In this document: one piece after another, positions 55,309 through 64,000 of the stretch
How the letters are laid out: each line of letters starts with the position of its first letter
How positions within the stretch are numbered: position 1 is the first letter of the stretch
Source: Fallopia convolvulus
Taxonomy: Eukaryota; Streptophyta; Magnoliopsida; Caryophyllales; Polygonaceae
Direction of reading: 5' to 3'
Assembly (NCBI GenBank): GCA_964016875.1
Contig: OZ024728.1
Span: 13,064,272 to 13,128,271 of the forward strand
DNA length: 64,000 nt
The notes under the pieces: generated by a model
Seen by the model: only the letters and a program-made list of their open reading frames with translations
Database searches by the model: none
Told to the model about the DNA's origin: nothing
Made by a program: the position numbers and the translations under genes

Positions 55309-56040
55309 CTAGGTGAACAAGCCCGTGCATACGCACATGACATTATATAATAAACAATTTATTTATATATCATGTCTGAATAAGTGATTTATCGTTTATA
55401 TATCATATAAATTTTGTATCGACTTTGTAACATATGATTTTGATATTGTTTATATTCTCAAAAATAAAAAGACATTGTCTAAATTAATAATGATTAATCA
55501 AAAATGAAAATTTGTGAATTATTTATTAATCTTAGCAATATTTTTTATGAAATTAGTTTTAGTGATATTGAATCACCGGTGTAACAAATATGGCCATACT
55601 TTTAATTAATTTTAATTTAATGTGCACCATTAAAACACACGATTAAACTAAATTATAATTGATTAAATTCCATTACACATACTGATTTAGTATTCTTTTT
55701 TATTTTAAATAATAAAAGTGGGTAAATCAGTACCGTTCATCTCCCTACATCCAACGCTTCTTATATCTCCTAACTATTTACAATAAATTACCTATTTAAT
55801 ATAACCTAATCCTATATAATTTAATTTGATAATGTGTTCTATACAAAAAATGGGAGTTCGGTCATATATATCTATGAAAAAATATGCTAACAACTTTTTG
55901 GGTTTAAAATGGTAATAGTATAAAATTTGTAAAAGAACAATAGCTTAATGAATAATGGTTTCGACAATATATATGTATATATAAACTATTTATTTATTTT
56001 TAAATAAAATAAATTAAAGAACCTTAGGCTATATATATAC
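55309..56040 (-). mobile_element. Helitron C (minus strand), 5' end not found
   Basis: CTAG at 55309-55312 with a partly decayed CCCGTGCATACGCAC hairpin (55322-55336). The body extends to the right and contains the dispersed repeat at 55690-55830. The right boundary is a guess based on loss of AT-rich character and the solo LTR at 56230. Confidence 0.45.
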
Positions 56041-56229
56041 TAAGGTTTAATTTAATTTAGTATGCAAGTTTATAATTTCTTATAAACTTAGATGTGTATA
56101 GTTCCTTAAGAGTCAACCTTTTCGGACTATTCGTAGCCAAATATCGTTGAAAATTAAGGCAAGTGAAATTGGTTCTATTTTCGCATTCGTTTCCTAAGCA
56201 TGATTCATATCATGATGTTTTAAAATATA

Positions 56230-56833
56230 TGTTGGGAATTTCTGTGTGAATAAAATTGAACATAGGATTGTTTTACCTTCCTAGACTTAATGATTGTTAT
56301 TCTTAGTCATATATGTCGGCTGCATTAGTTTTGGATATAGGCCTTATTGCTCTGTGTTGTTGTGTGTATATTTATTTAAGCTCCATTGTAAGGAGCCGAA
56401 CGTAAAGTCTTATGACTTATATTATATAATAATTAATTCTCGCTTGGTCGTTTTTTAGAAAACCATAGCTAAGGTCATGACCCATATCCCTCAACCGCTG
56501 AGAGGTGTTCGCACTTTTAAGTTTCATGGGACGTAGGTGCCTGTCTATCTTAAAGTAGTATTCCGAGACTTTGTCTCTCGTAATCAAAGTACCTAATAAT
56601 CCAAGTGGAATACATTTAAAAGTAACTCAGATAAGTGTACTCGTACACAAATTAATATGGATAGGATGGTCGATACAAAATGAGAAACCGTCCTCGCTCT
56701 CGGGTTTCATTGTCATCTGGTTCTAATATGAATTCGCACAACACTTATGTGGTGAGGTTGGTTGAGGTTCGCGGGATCAACAAGGGTTTAATGAACCAAC
56801 TATAACGATCTGTGTGTAACAATATTCCCAACA
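56230..56833. mobile_element. Putative solo LTR, 604 bp
   Basis: It starts TGTTGGGAAT and ends ATTCCCAACA, a 10-bp inverted terminus of TG...CA type seen in copia LTRs. No primer site or polypurine tract is next to it. Flanking bases (ATATA and TATCA) do not form a clear target duplication, so the call is tentative. Confidence 0.5.
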
Positions 56834-57439
56834 TATCAGCATTAAAGTCCGAGGCGTCACCCTTTGTGACAGTCTCATTTTAACTCTTTTGAAAGTCATA
56901 ACGTTTTCCTGGAAGGATGTAGCTAATAGGTTTCGACCGACTTTAATTCGGATTCTGATACCAGTATCTACACTCCCTTCCTAAATAAGAACCACCTTAG
57001 AAAACTCACTTGCTTAGTCTGTCACAAGACTAACCCGACCGCTTCCTTTCCTTTGCATGGTCGGCTGGTGTGAACCGTATTTCCGTTCTGGCACATCAGG
57101 AGGAGGAGGAGCCATCAAGGATTGAATAGGCGTGTCTTGAAGTTGGACGACTTCGTCGTGCATTCTTTACAGCTTGTTTTGCTTCCGTATAATAGTTTGT
57201 TTCGCTTCTGCGTACTAAGTAATTTTGGTGCTAATGAGATCCTCGGCTTGTGAGGACCATTCTTAATATTTGTTACAATATGGTTGTAAACAATCTTATG
57301 AATTTATTTAATTTTTTTTCTTCTGCATTATTTAAAGTTTATGGTTAAGTTCTATAGTTACTATAAGCCTTAGGTGACTTCGAGAGTTCAATCTCGAGGT
57401 CATTGATAGTAATATCCTTGTATAAAAAGGGGTGTTACA
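56834..57439 (+). repeat. 3' part of a gypsy 5' LTR
   Basis: It ends AAAAAGGGGTGTTACA just before a perfect tRNA-Met primer site. The start of the LTR was not located and may lie left of the solo LTR. No coding content. Confidence 0.5.
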
Positions 57440-57443
57440 ATTA

Positions 57444-57456
57444 TGGTATCAGAGCC
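57444..57456 (+). promoter_or_regulatory. Primer-binding site, tRNA-Met type
   Basis: TGGTATCAGAGCC, identical to the plant consensus, five bases after the LTR end. It defines a plus-strand LTR element. Confidence 0.85.
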
Positions 57457-57520
57457 AAAACTTTATAATGTCATTATCTAGGACGATCCTTTCATTCTTA
57501 CCCTTATCCATTTGCAGAAA

Positions 57521-58100
57521 ATGGATTGCCCTCAGTATTAAGTCAACACAGCAGAGAACTAGCTTATCTTGGCCCCAGAGGAGCTCGAGGAAGCTCAAAT
57601 GGAGGAGAGGATGGCTGAGTAGAAATTTGAGGCGGCCAAGCTGGCCCTAGGTCCCCCTGAGGAAGCTATGGTGGACTACATTCCAAATCAACCTAAGATT
57701 TTGTTAATGATCCTTTCCGATTCTAAGAAAGAGGAGCTAGATCCGGAGAAGCTTTGCACTTTGATTGATGAGGAGGCGAAGACACCTTTGGTGGCCGAAT
57801 ACACTCCGGTAGTGCCGATTGGGCTGGAGAAGCCACACTTTACCTACTCCCTAATGGAATCTTGAGTCCTACCATCAAACATACCTCTCTCTCCGCCAAA
57901 TGGGGGAGGAAGAAATGAGGTCGAGCCATCGGGTGGCCGTGCTCATTTCGTGCCCAGAGAGAATAACTTTTCATGGTGGTCCAATCCATCTTGGGAGATC
58001 GCACTCCACGACCGATTGTAGTGGATACAGAGATCGTGGGGTCCCTTCTCGCCACCTGGCCGCGACTCACCACACGCCACAAGCTCAACATCATGGAGAT
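57521..58100 (+). pseudogene. gag-region fragment of the plus-strand LTR element
   Basis: An open but interrupted frame begins about 65 bases after the primer site (MDCPQY, stops, then an acidic helical stretch EELEEAQMEERMAE and a stop, then KFEAAKLALG to a stop at 57863). Position suggests gag. I recognise no conserved fold. Similarity ends before the copia fragment at 58276. Confidence 0.4.
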
Positions 58101-58596
58101 GGTAGCTAGGTTGGTTACCGAGCACGGAAGTCTTGCAAAGCTGAAATGCTAGATCAAGCAAGCTCTCAACCTTCTCTAGGATGATGGAGGGGTGAAGGAT
58201 TCGAGCAAGTTCAATCTTGAACTCCTAGATTTGGTGGGTGCAAGAAAGAGCATGTTCGATCCTAAACTCCTAGATTTGTTCACCAGAGGAGGACGTGGCT
58301 ATCAAAGCAGTGATGGCGGCCTCAATTGATACCCAGAAGAGACTGAAAGAAGGACAGAAGGGTTGGAAATTGTGACCGGCGTTGGAGAACTCTCGGTGTA
58401 GAATGAGGCGAGATCAAAGACTTCCAAAGCAGAGCGGACCGTATTGCACCATAAAGATTAGTTGGAGCGATCAAGATGAATCGCAATGTTTGGGAGATGG
58501 AAATTGGGTTGAGATCCATTAGAGGAAGCGGAAAACAAAAGTTACATAGGTGAGGTGGGTGTTTGGGAAGCCACTGATCAAGAGGATCGTAGGTCG

Positions 58597-58607
58597 CTCT
58601 GATACCA
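58597..58607 (-). promoter_or_regulatory. copia primer-binding site, left copy
   Basis: CTCTGATACCA on the plus strand, the complement of TGGTATCAGAG, directly next to the LTR edge TGTGAACAC. A second identical site lies at 59547-59557. Confidence 0.8.
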
Positions 58608-58759
58608 TGTGAACACTATAGTTTTGGTGAGAAGACGAGTCCTCTGATTTCATTAATACGTATATAAAAGAATTATAGTTACAAGATAAACCCTTAGGAT
58701 CAGTATAAAATCGAAACTAATAAGGAAACTAGGATAAATACAAAGGTGGAAAATATACA
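58608..58759 (-). repeat. copia LTR, left copy (152 bp)
   Basis: Plus-strand TGTGAACAC...GGAAAATATACA. It matches 59558-59727 except for an 18-bp gap and point changes. Confidence 0.75.
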
Positions 58760-58789
58760 CTGTGTTACTGATTCAGCGAGCCCCCGAGA

Positions 58790-59488
58790 ATCCTCATCAA
58801 GGCGCTATTCTTCTTGAAGGAGCATGCCAAGGAGTTCATCGGAGGACACTAGTTCTTTGCTGATGGAGATGGCGGTGCGAAACTATGCGAACTGAGATCC
58901 AAGGCCTTGAAGAATGAAGCTGACGAGAACGCCATGCGAGATCACATGAAGGCACTCTGCACGTTCATCCGCGAGAGCCCTTTTCTTCTCAACATAATCA
59001 AGGACCAACATAGATCCTTTCGTCAAGGTTTGGAGTTGATGACGGAGATGCATCTGTCGGGCCCGAGTTTGGGCATGAAACATCCGTTGGAGGATCCCCC
59101 AAGCTTCGGCAGTAGTGTTGGCATGAGCCACATGTTGAAGCAATGGGATGGTGAGGGTCAATCGGATCCATAGCAAAACAAGGCGGTCTTTACGAACCCG
59201 CACCAGGTATGCCAGATTAGGGACCCGAGGAATGGATTGTTCACCAGAGGAGGACGTGGCTGTCAGAGCAGCGATGGCGGCCAAAATTTATACCCTAGAC
59301 GAGGCTGAAAGAAGGAAAATAGTGTCGGAAATTGTGACCGGCGGTGGAGAACTCTCGGTCAAGCACGAGGCGAGATCAAAGGCTTTCAAAGTGGAGCGGA
59401 CCGTATTGCGCCATAAAGAATAGTGGTGAATCGCAAATCTCGGGAGATGGAAATTGGGTTGAGATCCATTAGAGGAAGCGGAAAACAA
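58790..59488 (-). pseudogene. gag: copia gag (UBN2-type) fragment
   Basis: The N-terminal part at 59488-59288 (HYSLWRNTVRSTLKAFDL) and the UBN2-like core at 59284-58883 (AEAWGILQRMF, ARQMHLRHQLQTLTKGSM, YVEKKRALAD) lie in different frames. The C-terminal part (SDELLGMLLQEE near 58800-58850) continues after a further break. UBN2 gag is typical of plant copia elements. Nothing of protease, integrase or RT follows. Confidence 0.7.
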
Positions 59489-59557
59489 AAATTACATAGG
59501 GGAGGTGGGTGTTTGGTAAGCCATTGATCGAGAAGATAGTAGGTCGCTCTGATACCA

Positions 59558-59727
59558 TGTGAACACAGTAGTTTTGGTGAGGAAGATAAGTCCTCTGATT
59601 TTCATTGATATGTATATAAAAGAATTACAGTTACAAGATAATCCCTTAGGATTAGGAAAGAATCATATTAGTATAAAATCGAAACTGATAAGAAAACTAG
59701 GATAAATACGAAGGTGGAAAATATACA
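59558..59727 (-). repeat. copia LTR, right (5') copy (170 bp)
   Basis: Plus-strand TGTGAACACAGTAG...GGAAAATATACA beside a primer-site complement at 59547-59557. It contains TATATAAAAG, a possible TATA element in plus sense. Confidence 0.75.
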
Positions 59728-60338
59728 AAATAAAGATGTACACAATATATGTTAACATGCATAAATTTTAGACACAAATCAAAGCAAGAAGACGGTGTAG
59801 AAATGATCGGAGGAGGCACAGTGACATGGAAGAAGCTAGAAATGGCATAATTCGTTGAAAGAGAAGAAGAACAACGAAAAAGGCAATAACGTAACAAAAA
59901 AAAGGCCGCTCGTTTGCTCACTCATTTTTTTATGTTGCGCAATCCGATATGGACAGATTCATAATCCGCACACGAAAAACCGGATTTTTGCCAAATCATG
60001 GACGGATTATAAACCCGTACAAAAAACGACACCGGTTTTCGGAAAAAAAAACCGGCTTTATGGCCGGATTCAGGATCCGCCCAAAAAATGCCCCCTATGG
60101 GCCCGCCCATAATAAACCGAAACGGTAATATTGTGCGGGTTTTAAATCCGCAAATAAAAGGGTATTTTTTTGAGAAAAAAACGGCACTGTTGTGAGGTTT
60201 CAAAACCCGCACATGATTTAGGCTTTCAACCGACATAAAACGTCTTTTTTACGGCGACCGAGTTTTTTTACTATTCACTTTTCAATTTTTAATTCCACTA
60301 AACAAGAGAGCATATACGACAAAGTGCATTCTCGTGAG
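59728..60338. other. Gap before the OTU-MULE gene, rich in short inverted words
   Basis: No gene. From 59941 to 60240, AATCCG and CGGATT, AACCCG and CGGGTT, and ACCGG words alternate at short spacing, giving many small inverted repeats. It may be the subterminal region of the MULE whose gene starts at 60339. Confidence 0.4.
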
Positions 60339-60656
60339 ATGTCGACTTCGAGCAGCGGGACCACAAAGACGTCATCGTTTAGCGGGTCATCCTATTCATC
60401 AGAGTCAACCTCTTCCGTGGGCAATATTTCTCTTCCCAATAATGAATTGGTTAGTATATGTTGAATCCTTAAATTATAATATATCTGTTTAGTTTATACT
60501 TTATTGGTTGTCGGTCGATTTTAGTTTAGGTTGAAACTTGAAATTATTGGTTGTCGGTCAATTACTAGCCTCGTGTCTAATTTGGAGTATGAACTTGAAA
60601 TTGAATTCGTAATGATGATGATCATATTTTATTTGAATTTTTTTAATACTTGCAAG

Positions 60657-60990
60657 TTCATAAGTTTGTCCGTATAGTGAGCATGTTGATCACACGGAAG
60701 TCGACTTCTATACGTACTTTAATAAAAATGATGGATTTGATACAATGGAAGAGTTGAGACAATGGGTTAAAACTAATTTTTTAATTCTATACGTACTTTA
60801 ATAAAAAAATTCACTATACGGACAAACTTCCGTGTTATTGCAGGCCTAGTTTAAAGGTTTTCGGTTTTATTCATAAGTTTGTCCGTATAGTGAGCATGTT
60901 GATCACACGGAAGTCGACTTCTATACGTACTTTAATAAAAATGATGGATTTGATACAATGGAAGAGTTGAGACAATGGGTTAAAACTAAT
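60657..60990 (+). repeat. 121-bp direct duplication with an inverted fragment between copies
   Basis: 60657-60777 and 60870-60990 appear identical (offset 213). Between them, 60785-60807 repeats part of the unit directly, and 60810-60834 repeats its start in inverted order. The unit holds a splice acceptor and the exon for VDHTEVDFYTYF. Confidence 0.85.
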
Positions 60991-61039
60991 CGGTCTTGGT
61001 ATATCTATGATCATAACGACCAAGTCGTCCAAACCCGAT

Positions 61040-61560
61040 AAGATCATTTTACAATGTTCAAGGTCGGGTAAGTATAGATCGAGGGTGATAACTCCGAATG
61101 ATCGTCCTTGTAAGCCTTCCCGAGATCCACACGAATGAGCGCCGAAGAATCCGAGAACAAGGTTGTTGTTTGTGTTTGTATGAGAGATTTGCAAGAGAGA
61201 AGAGAAGGAGAGGCTTGAGATTCAAAGAGAGTAAAGGCCAATGGAAAGAGTAATCTCAATTTCCAATTAAACAAAACTAGGTTTTACAAGAGAGTAAGGG
61301 GTTTTATATAGAGAAGCTCCTTACTAGAAAAACAAGGACTAGTCCCGATATGCAAACCGAGACACACGTCCGCTAATAAAAACAGACATAACGATAATAT
61401 AAATAATGTCGAAATATGCAATAAAAATAAATAAATACATAAGCACCGATTAAGGCTCGGCTAGGCCAATAATGATCCGTCACATAAAGTCGCTACCGAG
61501 CATATGGCAATGTCTGGCTCGACATGCTGAGTGAACTGTAATCAGGCTCTCAAAATGACT
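61040..61560 (-). mobile_element. Probable insertion inside the OTU-MULE gene
   Basis: The coding match stops near 61035 and resumes near 61565. The intervening DNA reads on the minus strand like a promoter and leader (CTATATAAAACCCC at 61296-61309, then a CT-rich leader). It may be a small LTR or TRIM, but no termini or target duplication were identified. Confidence 0.35.
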
Positions 61561-63009
61561 AAAGTAGTAGCCCTAGCAATGGCCTTAGCCCGAGAACGGG
61601 TGATAGGTCCATCTAAGCGAACACTCGTAGCCTCTTGCTCCTACTCAGCTGACATAGATGTCGGTGTGGTGTCATTAGGGAGGAAGAATGAGGTGAAGAA
61701 AGCACGGGATTCGATGATGATCGAGTGTCCGTTTGAGTTGCATGGGTTGTTTAGGAGAGGGATTTCATATACATCCACTTGTTGGACATTATCGGTGATA
61801 AGAGAGTTCCATAACCATGAGCTTCCCCCGGATTTGAAAGGGGTTAGGGGTGCACATCGTCTTAGTGCGGAGGAGCGCAACCACATAATACTTGCTAGTA
61901 TGTCGGGTACAAAGCCTAAGTCCATCTTTATGGAACTTATCCAAAAGAACCCCAAAAGCTTACTATCGAGGACACAAGTCTATAATTTCAAGGCGTCTCA
62001 AAGGAGGATTTCAATGGGTCAATTGAATGTGACAAAATACTCCTTGGCGTGGTTGAAGGAGAAGGGATACTTCACCGACACGATGAGCGGGAGGCAAAAA
62101 GATGTTCAAGTTGGGCCATGTCTTCTCAACATATGAAACCAAACCGGTTCGTGAGTGTGTGGTCCGATCATATTCTACATTTTGCAACAAGATCTACTAA
62201 CCGGTAACCTTCCCCTCCTATCATTTTTGTTCAATATTATTTCTCCGAATTTTTTTGTATGTATATATATTTATTTTCGTCTAATAGGGCTGAGGCTCAA
62301 CACTAGCTCTATGCTAAAAGACATGTTGCAATCTTCCGTTGGAGGCTTTGACACGATCATACAACACTTGGATAACATGTTTATGGATCAAGTTCGCCGA
62401 ATCCAAGAGGAGATGGGAAGGAGTAGATCGGTGACACCGGTTGAAATACTAGATGGACCCGAATGGAAGAAGGTTTTCTTCGACCGCATAGTGAGAAGGT
62501 GTTGGACAGAATGCATTAAATTGTTATTGCAACAAGTACAAAGAGCGAAAGATGGGGACATATCCGACGAAGTGAGTCCTCGAGACCGTTGGTGGAGTAC
62601 CTCTATATGGAATTTCCTACACCCCAAACGATCAAGGGATATGTTAAAGAAGGCATCCCGTTGTCCCCGATGAAGTTGATATATATTGGAGGCAAGTCCG
62701 GTGGGAAGGTTTGGGGACGAATAATCGATTGCCCGGTGATGGGATCAAAGTTTCGTACGAGAAGAAGATATTGGGAAAGTTTTGGTACAAGTTTCAAGCA
62801 GGGGAAATTCCCAAGAACACTATCTTCAAGGTCGCCCAAAAGGCGGTGGAGTGTGAAGACCCTCTTTCAGATTATTTGCAAGACCCCTCTCGTGGTGAAG
62901 CCGATAAGGAAAGGCCAAGGGGGAGTGAGAAGAAGAGTAGTACTAAGAGGGGGGAGACATTGGAGGAGTACATTGACGACGAGAATAGTAAAGGCAAGGA
63001 GAAGACGAT

Positions 63010-63222
63010 GACAAAGAGGAAGAGGGGGGAGGAGAAGAAGAAGGAAAGGGAGGAGGAGAAGAAGAGGAATGAGGAGGAGAGGCAAAAGAGGGATGAAGAA
63101 AAGAAGAAGAAGAAGAGGGAGGAGGAGAAGAAGATGAAGGAGGAGGAGAGGCAAAAGAGGGATGAAGAAAAGAAGAAGAAGAGGGAGGAGGAGAGAAAGA
63201 AGAAGAAGGAGGAGAAGAAGCG
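63010..63222 (+). repeat. Lys/Glu-rich coding repeat with a 69-bp unit
   Basis: Purine-only DNA (GAGGAG, AAGAAG) encodes an EEKKK/EERQKRDEEKKK linker. The block GGCAAAAGAGGGATGAAG recurs at 63081 and 63150, a period of 69 bp or 23 residues. The antisense frames rich in Leu and Ser are shadows. Confidence 0.85.
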
Positions 63223-63822
63223 CACTACCGTTGTGTCGCCTAAGTCGACGTATGACCTTGATTTTGATTGGTGTAATGACACGATTGACCCCTTCATGTT
63301 TCAATACATATCTCGGGTCCAAAATGTAGAGGGTGATGGTCATTGTGGGTATCGATCACTTGTCGTGTTACTTGGTGAAGATGAAAGTAAGTACATGGAA
63401 GTTCGGTTGACTCTTTCGGTTTCATTGTACAAAATCAAAATAACTTGGATTTGTTGTACGAGGAAAATGGTGGAATAGCGAGGTTTGTTCGGGAAGTGAG
63501 CATGACAACATCCTCGTGCCCTAAAGAGGGTTGGATGGTAGTTCCGATGATGTGGTTGGTGTTTGCGACTTTCCACAAAGTGGCCGTCGTCGTGTTGAGT
63601 AGATTTGGGCCGCACACATGCCTCCCATTGTGGGCCGAGGAGGGAGATGAGCCTCCTTTGACGGTATATGTTATGGCACTTGTCGAGACCCCCAACGCTG
63701 GACATTTTGTACCGATATGTATTCTTGAACAAAAGCTTGATTTTAACCTAAATTTGTTAGCATATTTTAATAATGTTATATTGTGTGTAGATTTGGTTGG
63801 AAAACGATGAATGTCCTATCCC

Positions 63823-63837
63823 CCCCCCCCCGCCGCG
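63823..63837. repeat. Poly-C run inside the last coding part of the OTU gene
   Basis: A run of about twelve C followed by CGCCGCGCC lies between the OTU His region and the last conserved stretch (from about 63840). It is a likely site of length errors and frame loss, or of an assembly error. Confidence 0.6.
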
Positions 63838-64000
63838 CCTAGGAAATGGACAACTTACAAACAACCGAGTGTGGATGGATGGGAAACGCACCACCACTAC
63901 GAGAGCCGAATGCAAGACTATGTGGTTCAACGAGCGAGTTCTAGGCGAGGACATATAAATAGTTAGGATTGTAATTATTGTTATATATTATAGTTATACT

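Larger units (their letters stand above)
58276..59727 (-). mobile_element. Ty1/copia remnant in tandem order gag-PBS-LTR-gag-PBS-LTR
   Basis: On the minus strand: LTR (59727-59558), primer site, gag (about 59488-58770), then directly a second LTR (58759-58608), primer site and the start of gag again, broken at 58276. Pol is absent. LTRs are short (170 and 152 bp), with TGTATATTTTCC...GTGTTCACA ends. The two gag starts share about 300 bp with modest divergence. Confidence 0.75.
60339..63957 (+). pseudogene. MULE-derived gene: FAR1/MULE-like part followed by an OTU-type cysteine protease
   Basis: The Ser-rich first exon (60339-60449) ends at GTTAGT. A helical exon is present twice (60657-60777, 60870-60990). 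After an insertion (about 61040-61560) comes a MULE N-terminal region (ECPFELHG, HNHELPP, HRLSAEERNHI, LAWLKEKGYF). The DDE core is missing: the frame breaks near 62130-62200 and resumes with LKDMLQSSVGGFDTI. After further breaks a Lys/Glu-rich linker leads to the OTU domain: VEGDGHCGYRSLVVLLG (Asp and Cys near 63332-63344) and the C-terminal His in GHFVPICI (near 63702), with a frame change at about 63410-63440. OTU proteases cleave ubiquitin chains. The end lies near 63957. Confidence 0.65.

Noticed and set aside
62867..63343. Leu/Ser-rich minus-strand open frames as membrane proteins
   Set aside because: They are antisense to the purine-only Lys/Glu repeat of the OTU gene; the repeats explain the hydrophobic composition.

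Overview
The window looks like intergenic, heterochromatin-type DNA of a flowering plant, probably a eudicot. I found no bacterial operons and no single-copy host gene that I can name. Almost everything recognisable is transposable-element DNA, nested and decayed: Ty3/gypsy elements of the Tekay/Del and Athila types, a small Ty1/copia remnant, a LINE tail, MULE DNA transposons, Helitrons and MITEs. I cannot name the species.

Layout. 1-1548: leader, primer-binding site and part of an LTR of a minus-strand Tekay-like element. 1549-2387: 3' tail of a LINE (minus). 2388-12226: a plus-strand Tekay/Del-like chromovirus whose gag-pol carries nine premature stops and one frameshift, with a Tourist-type MITE behind pol. 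12227-18780: low-complexity and AT-rich DNA with a Helitron (13201-14197), a Mutator-type MITE with a perfect 9-bp target duplication (15954-16139), one candidate unknown exon (16909-16760, minus) and an AGCT-rich tract.

18785-51125: a composite MULE of roughly 10 kb, cut into three pieces by two retrotransposon insertions. Its left arm carries a FAR1-type transposase (plus). Its right arm, read convergently, carries a many-exon gene ending in a Ulp1-type (C48) cysteine protease with visible His, Asp and Cys residues. Non-coding parts of both arms are filled with a TTGTTCAT motif that is direct on the left and inverted on the right. The first insertion is an Athila element (23635-35991), which itself holds the solo LTR of a second Athila family (29419-30598). 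The second is a minus-strand Tekay-like element in the order leader-LTR-internal-LTR (36223-46587).

51126-about 56000: three Helitron 3' ends in the same orientation, the successive elements directly abutting. 56230-59727: a solo LTR, the LTR/PBS/gag start of another gypsy element, and a copia remnant again in the order gag-PBS-LTR-gag-PBS-LTR. 60339-63957: a second, decayed MULE gene with an OTU-type cysteine protease domain at its C-terminus.

Three signals stand out. (1) The Athila element is studded with the palindrome GCGATCGC: 19 exact copies counted by eye, in both LTRs and in the linkers between conserved domains, and none seen elsewhere in the window. (2) The FAR1/Ulp1 MULE has inverted-orientation TTGTTCAT arrays. 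(3) The Helitron train shows exact 3'-to-5' abutment. Two unrelated MULEs in one window also each carry a different ubiquitin/SUMO-pathway protease.
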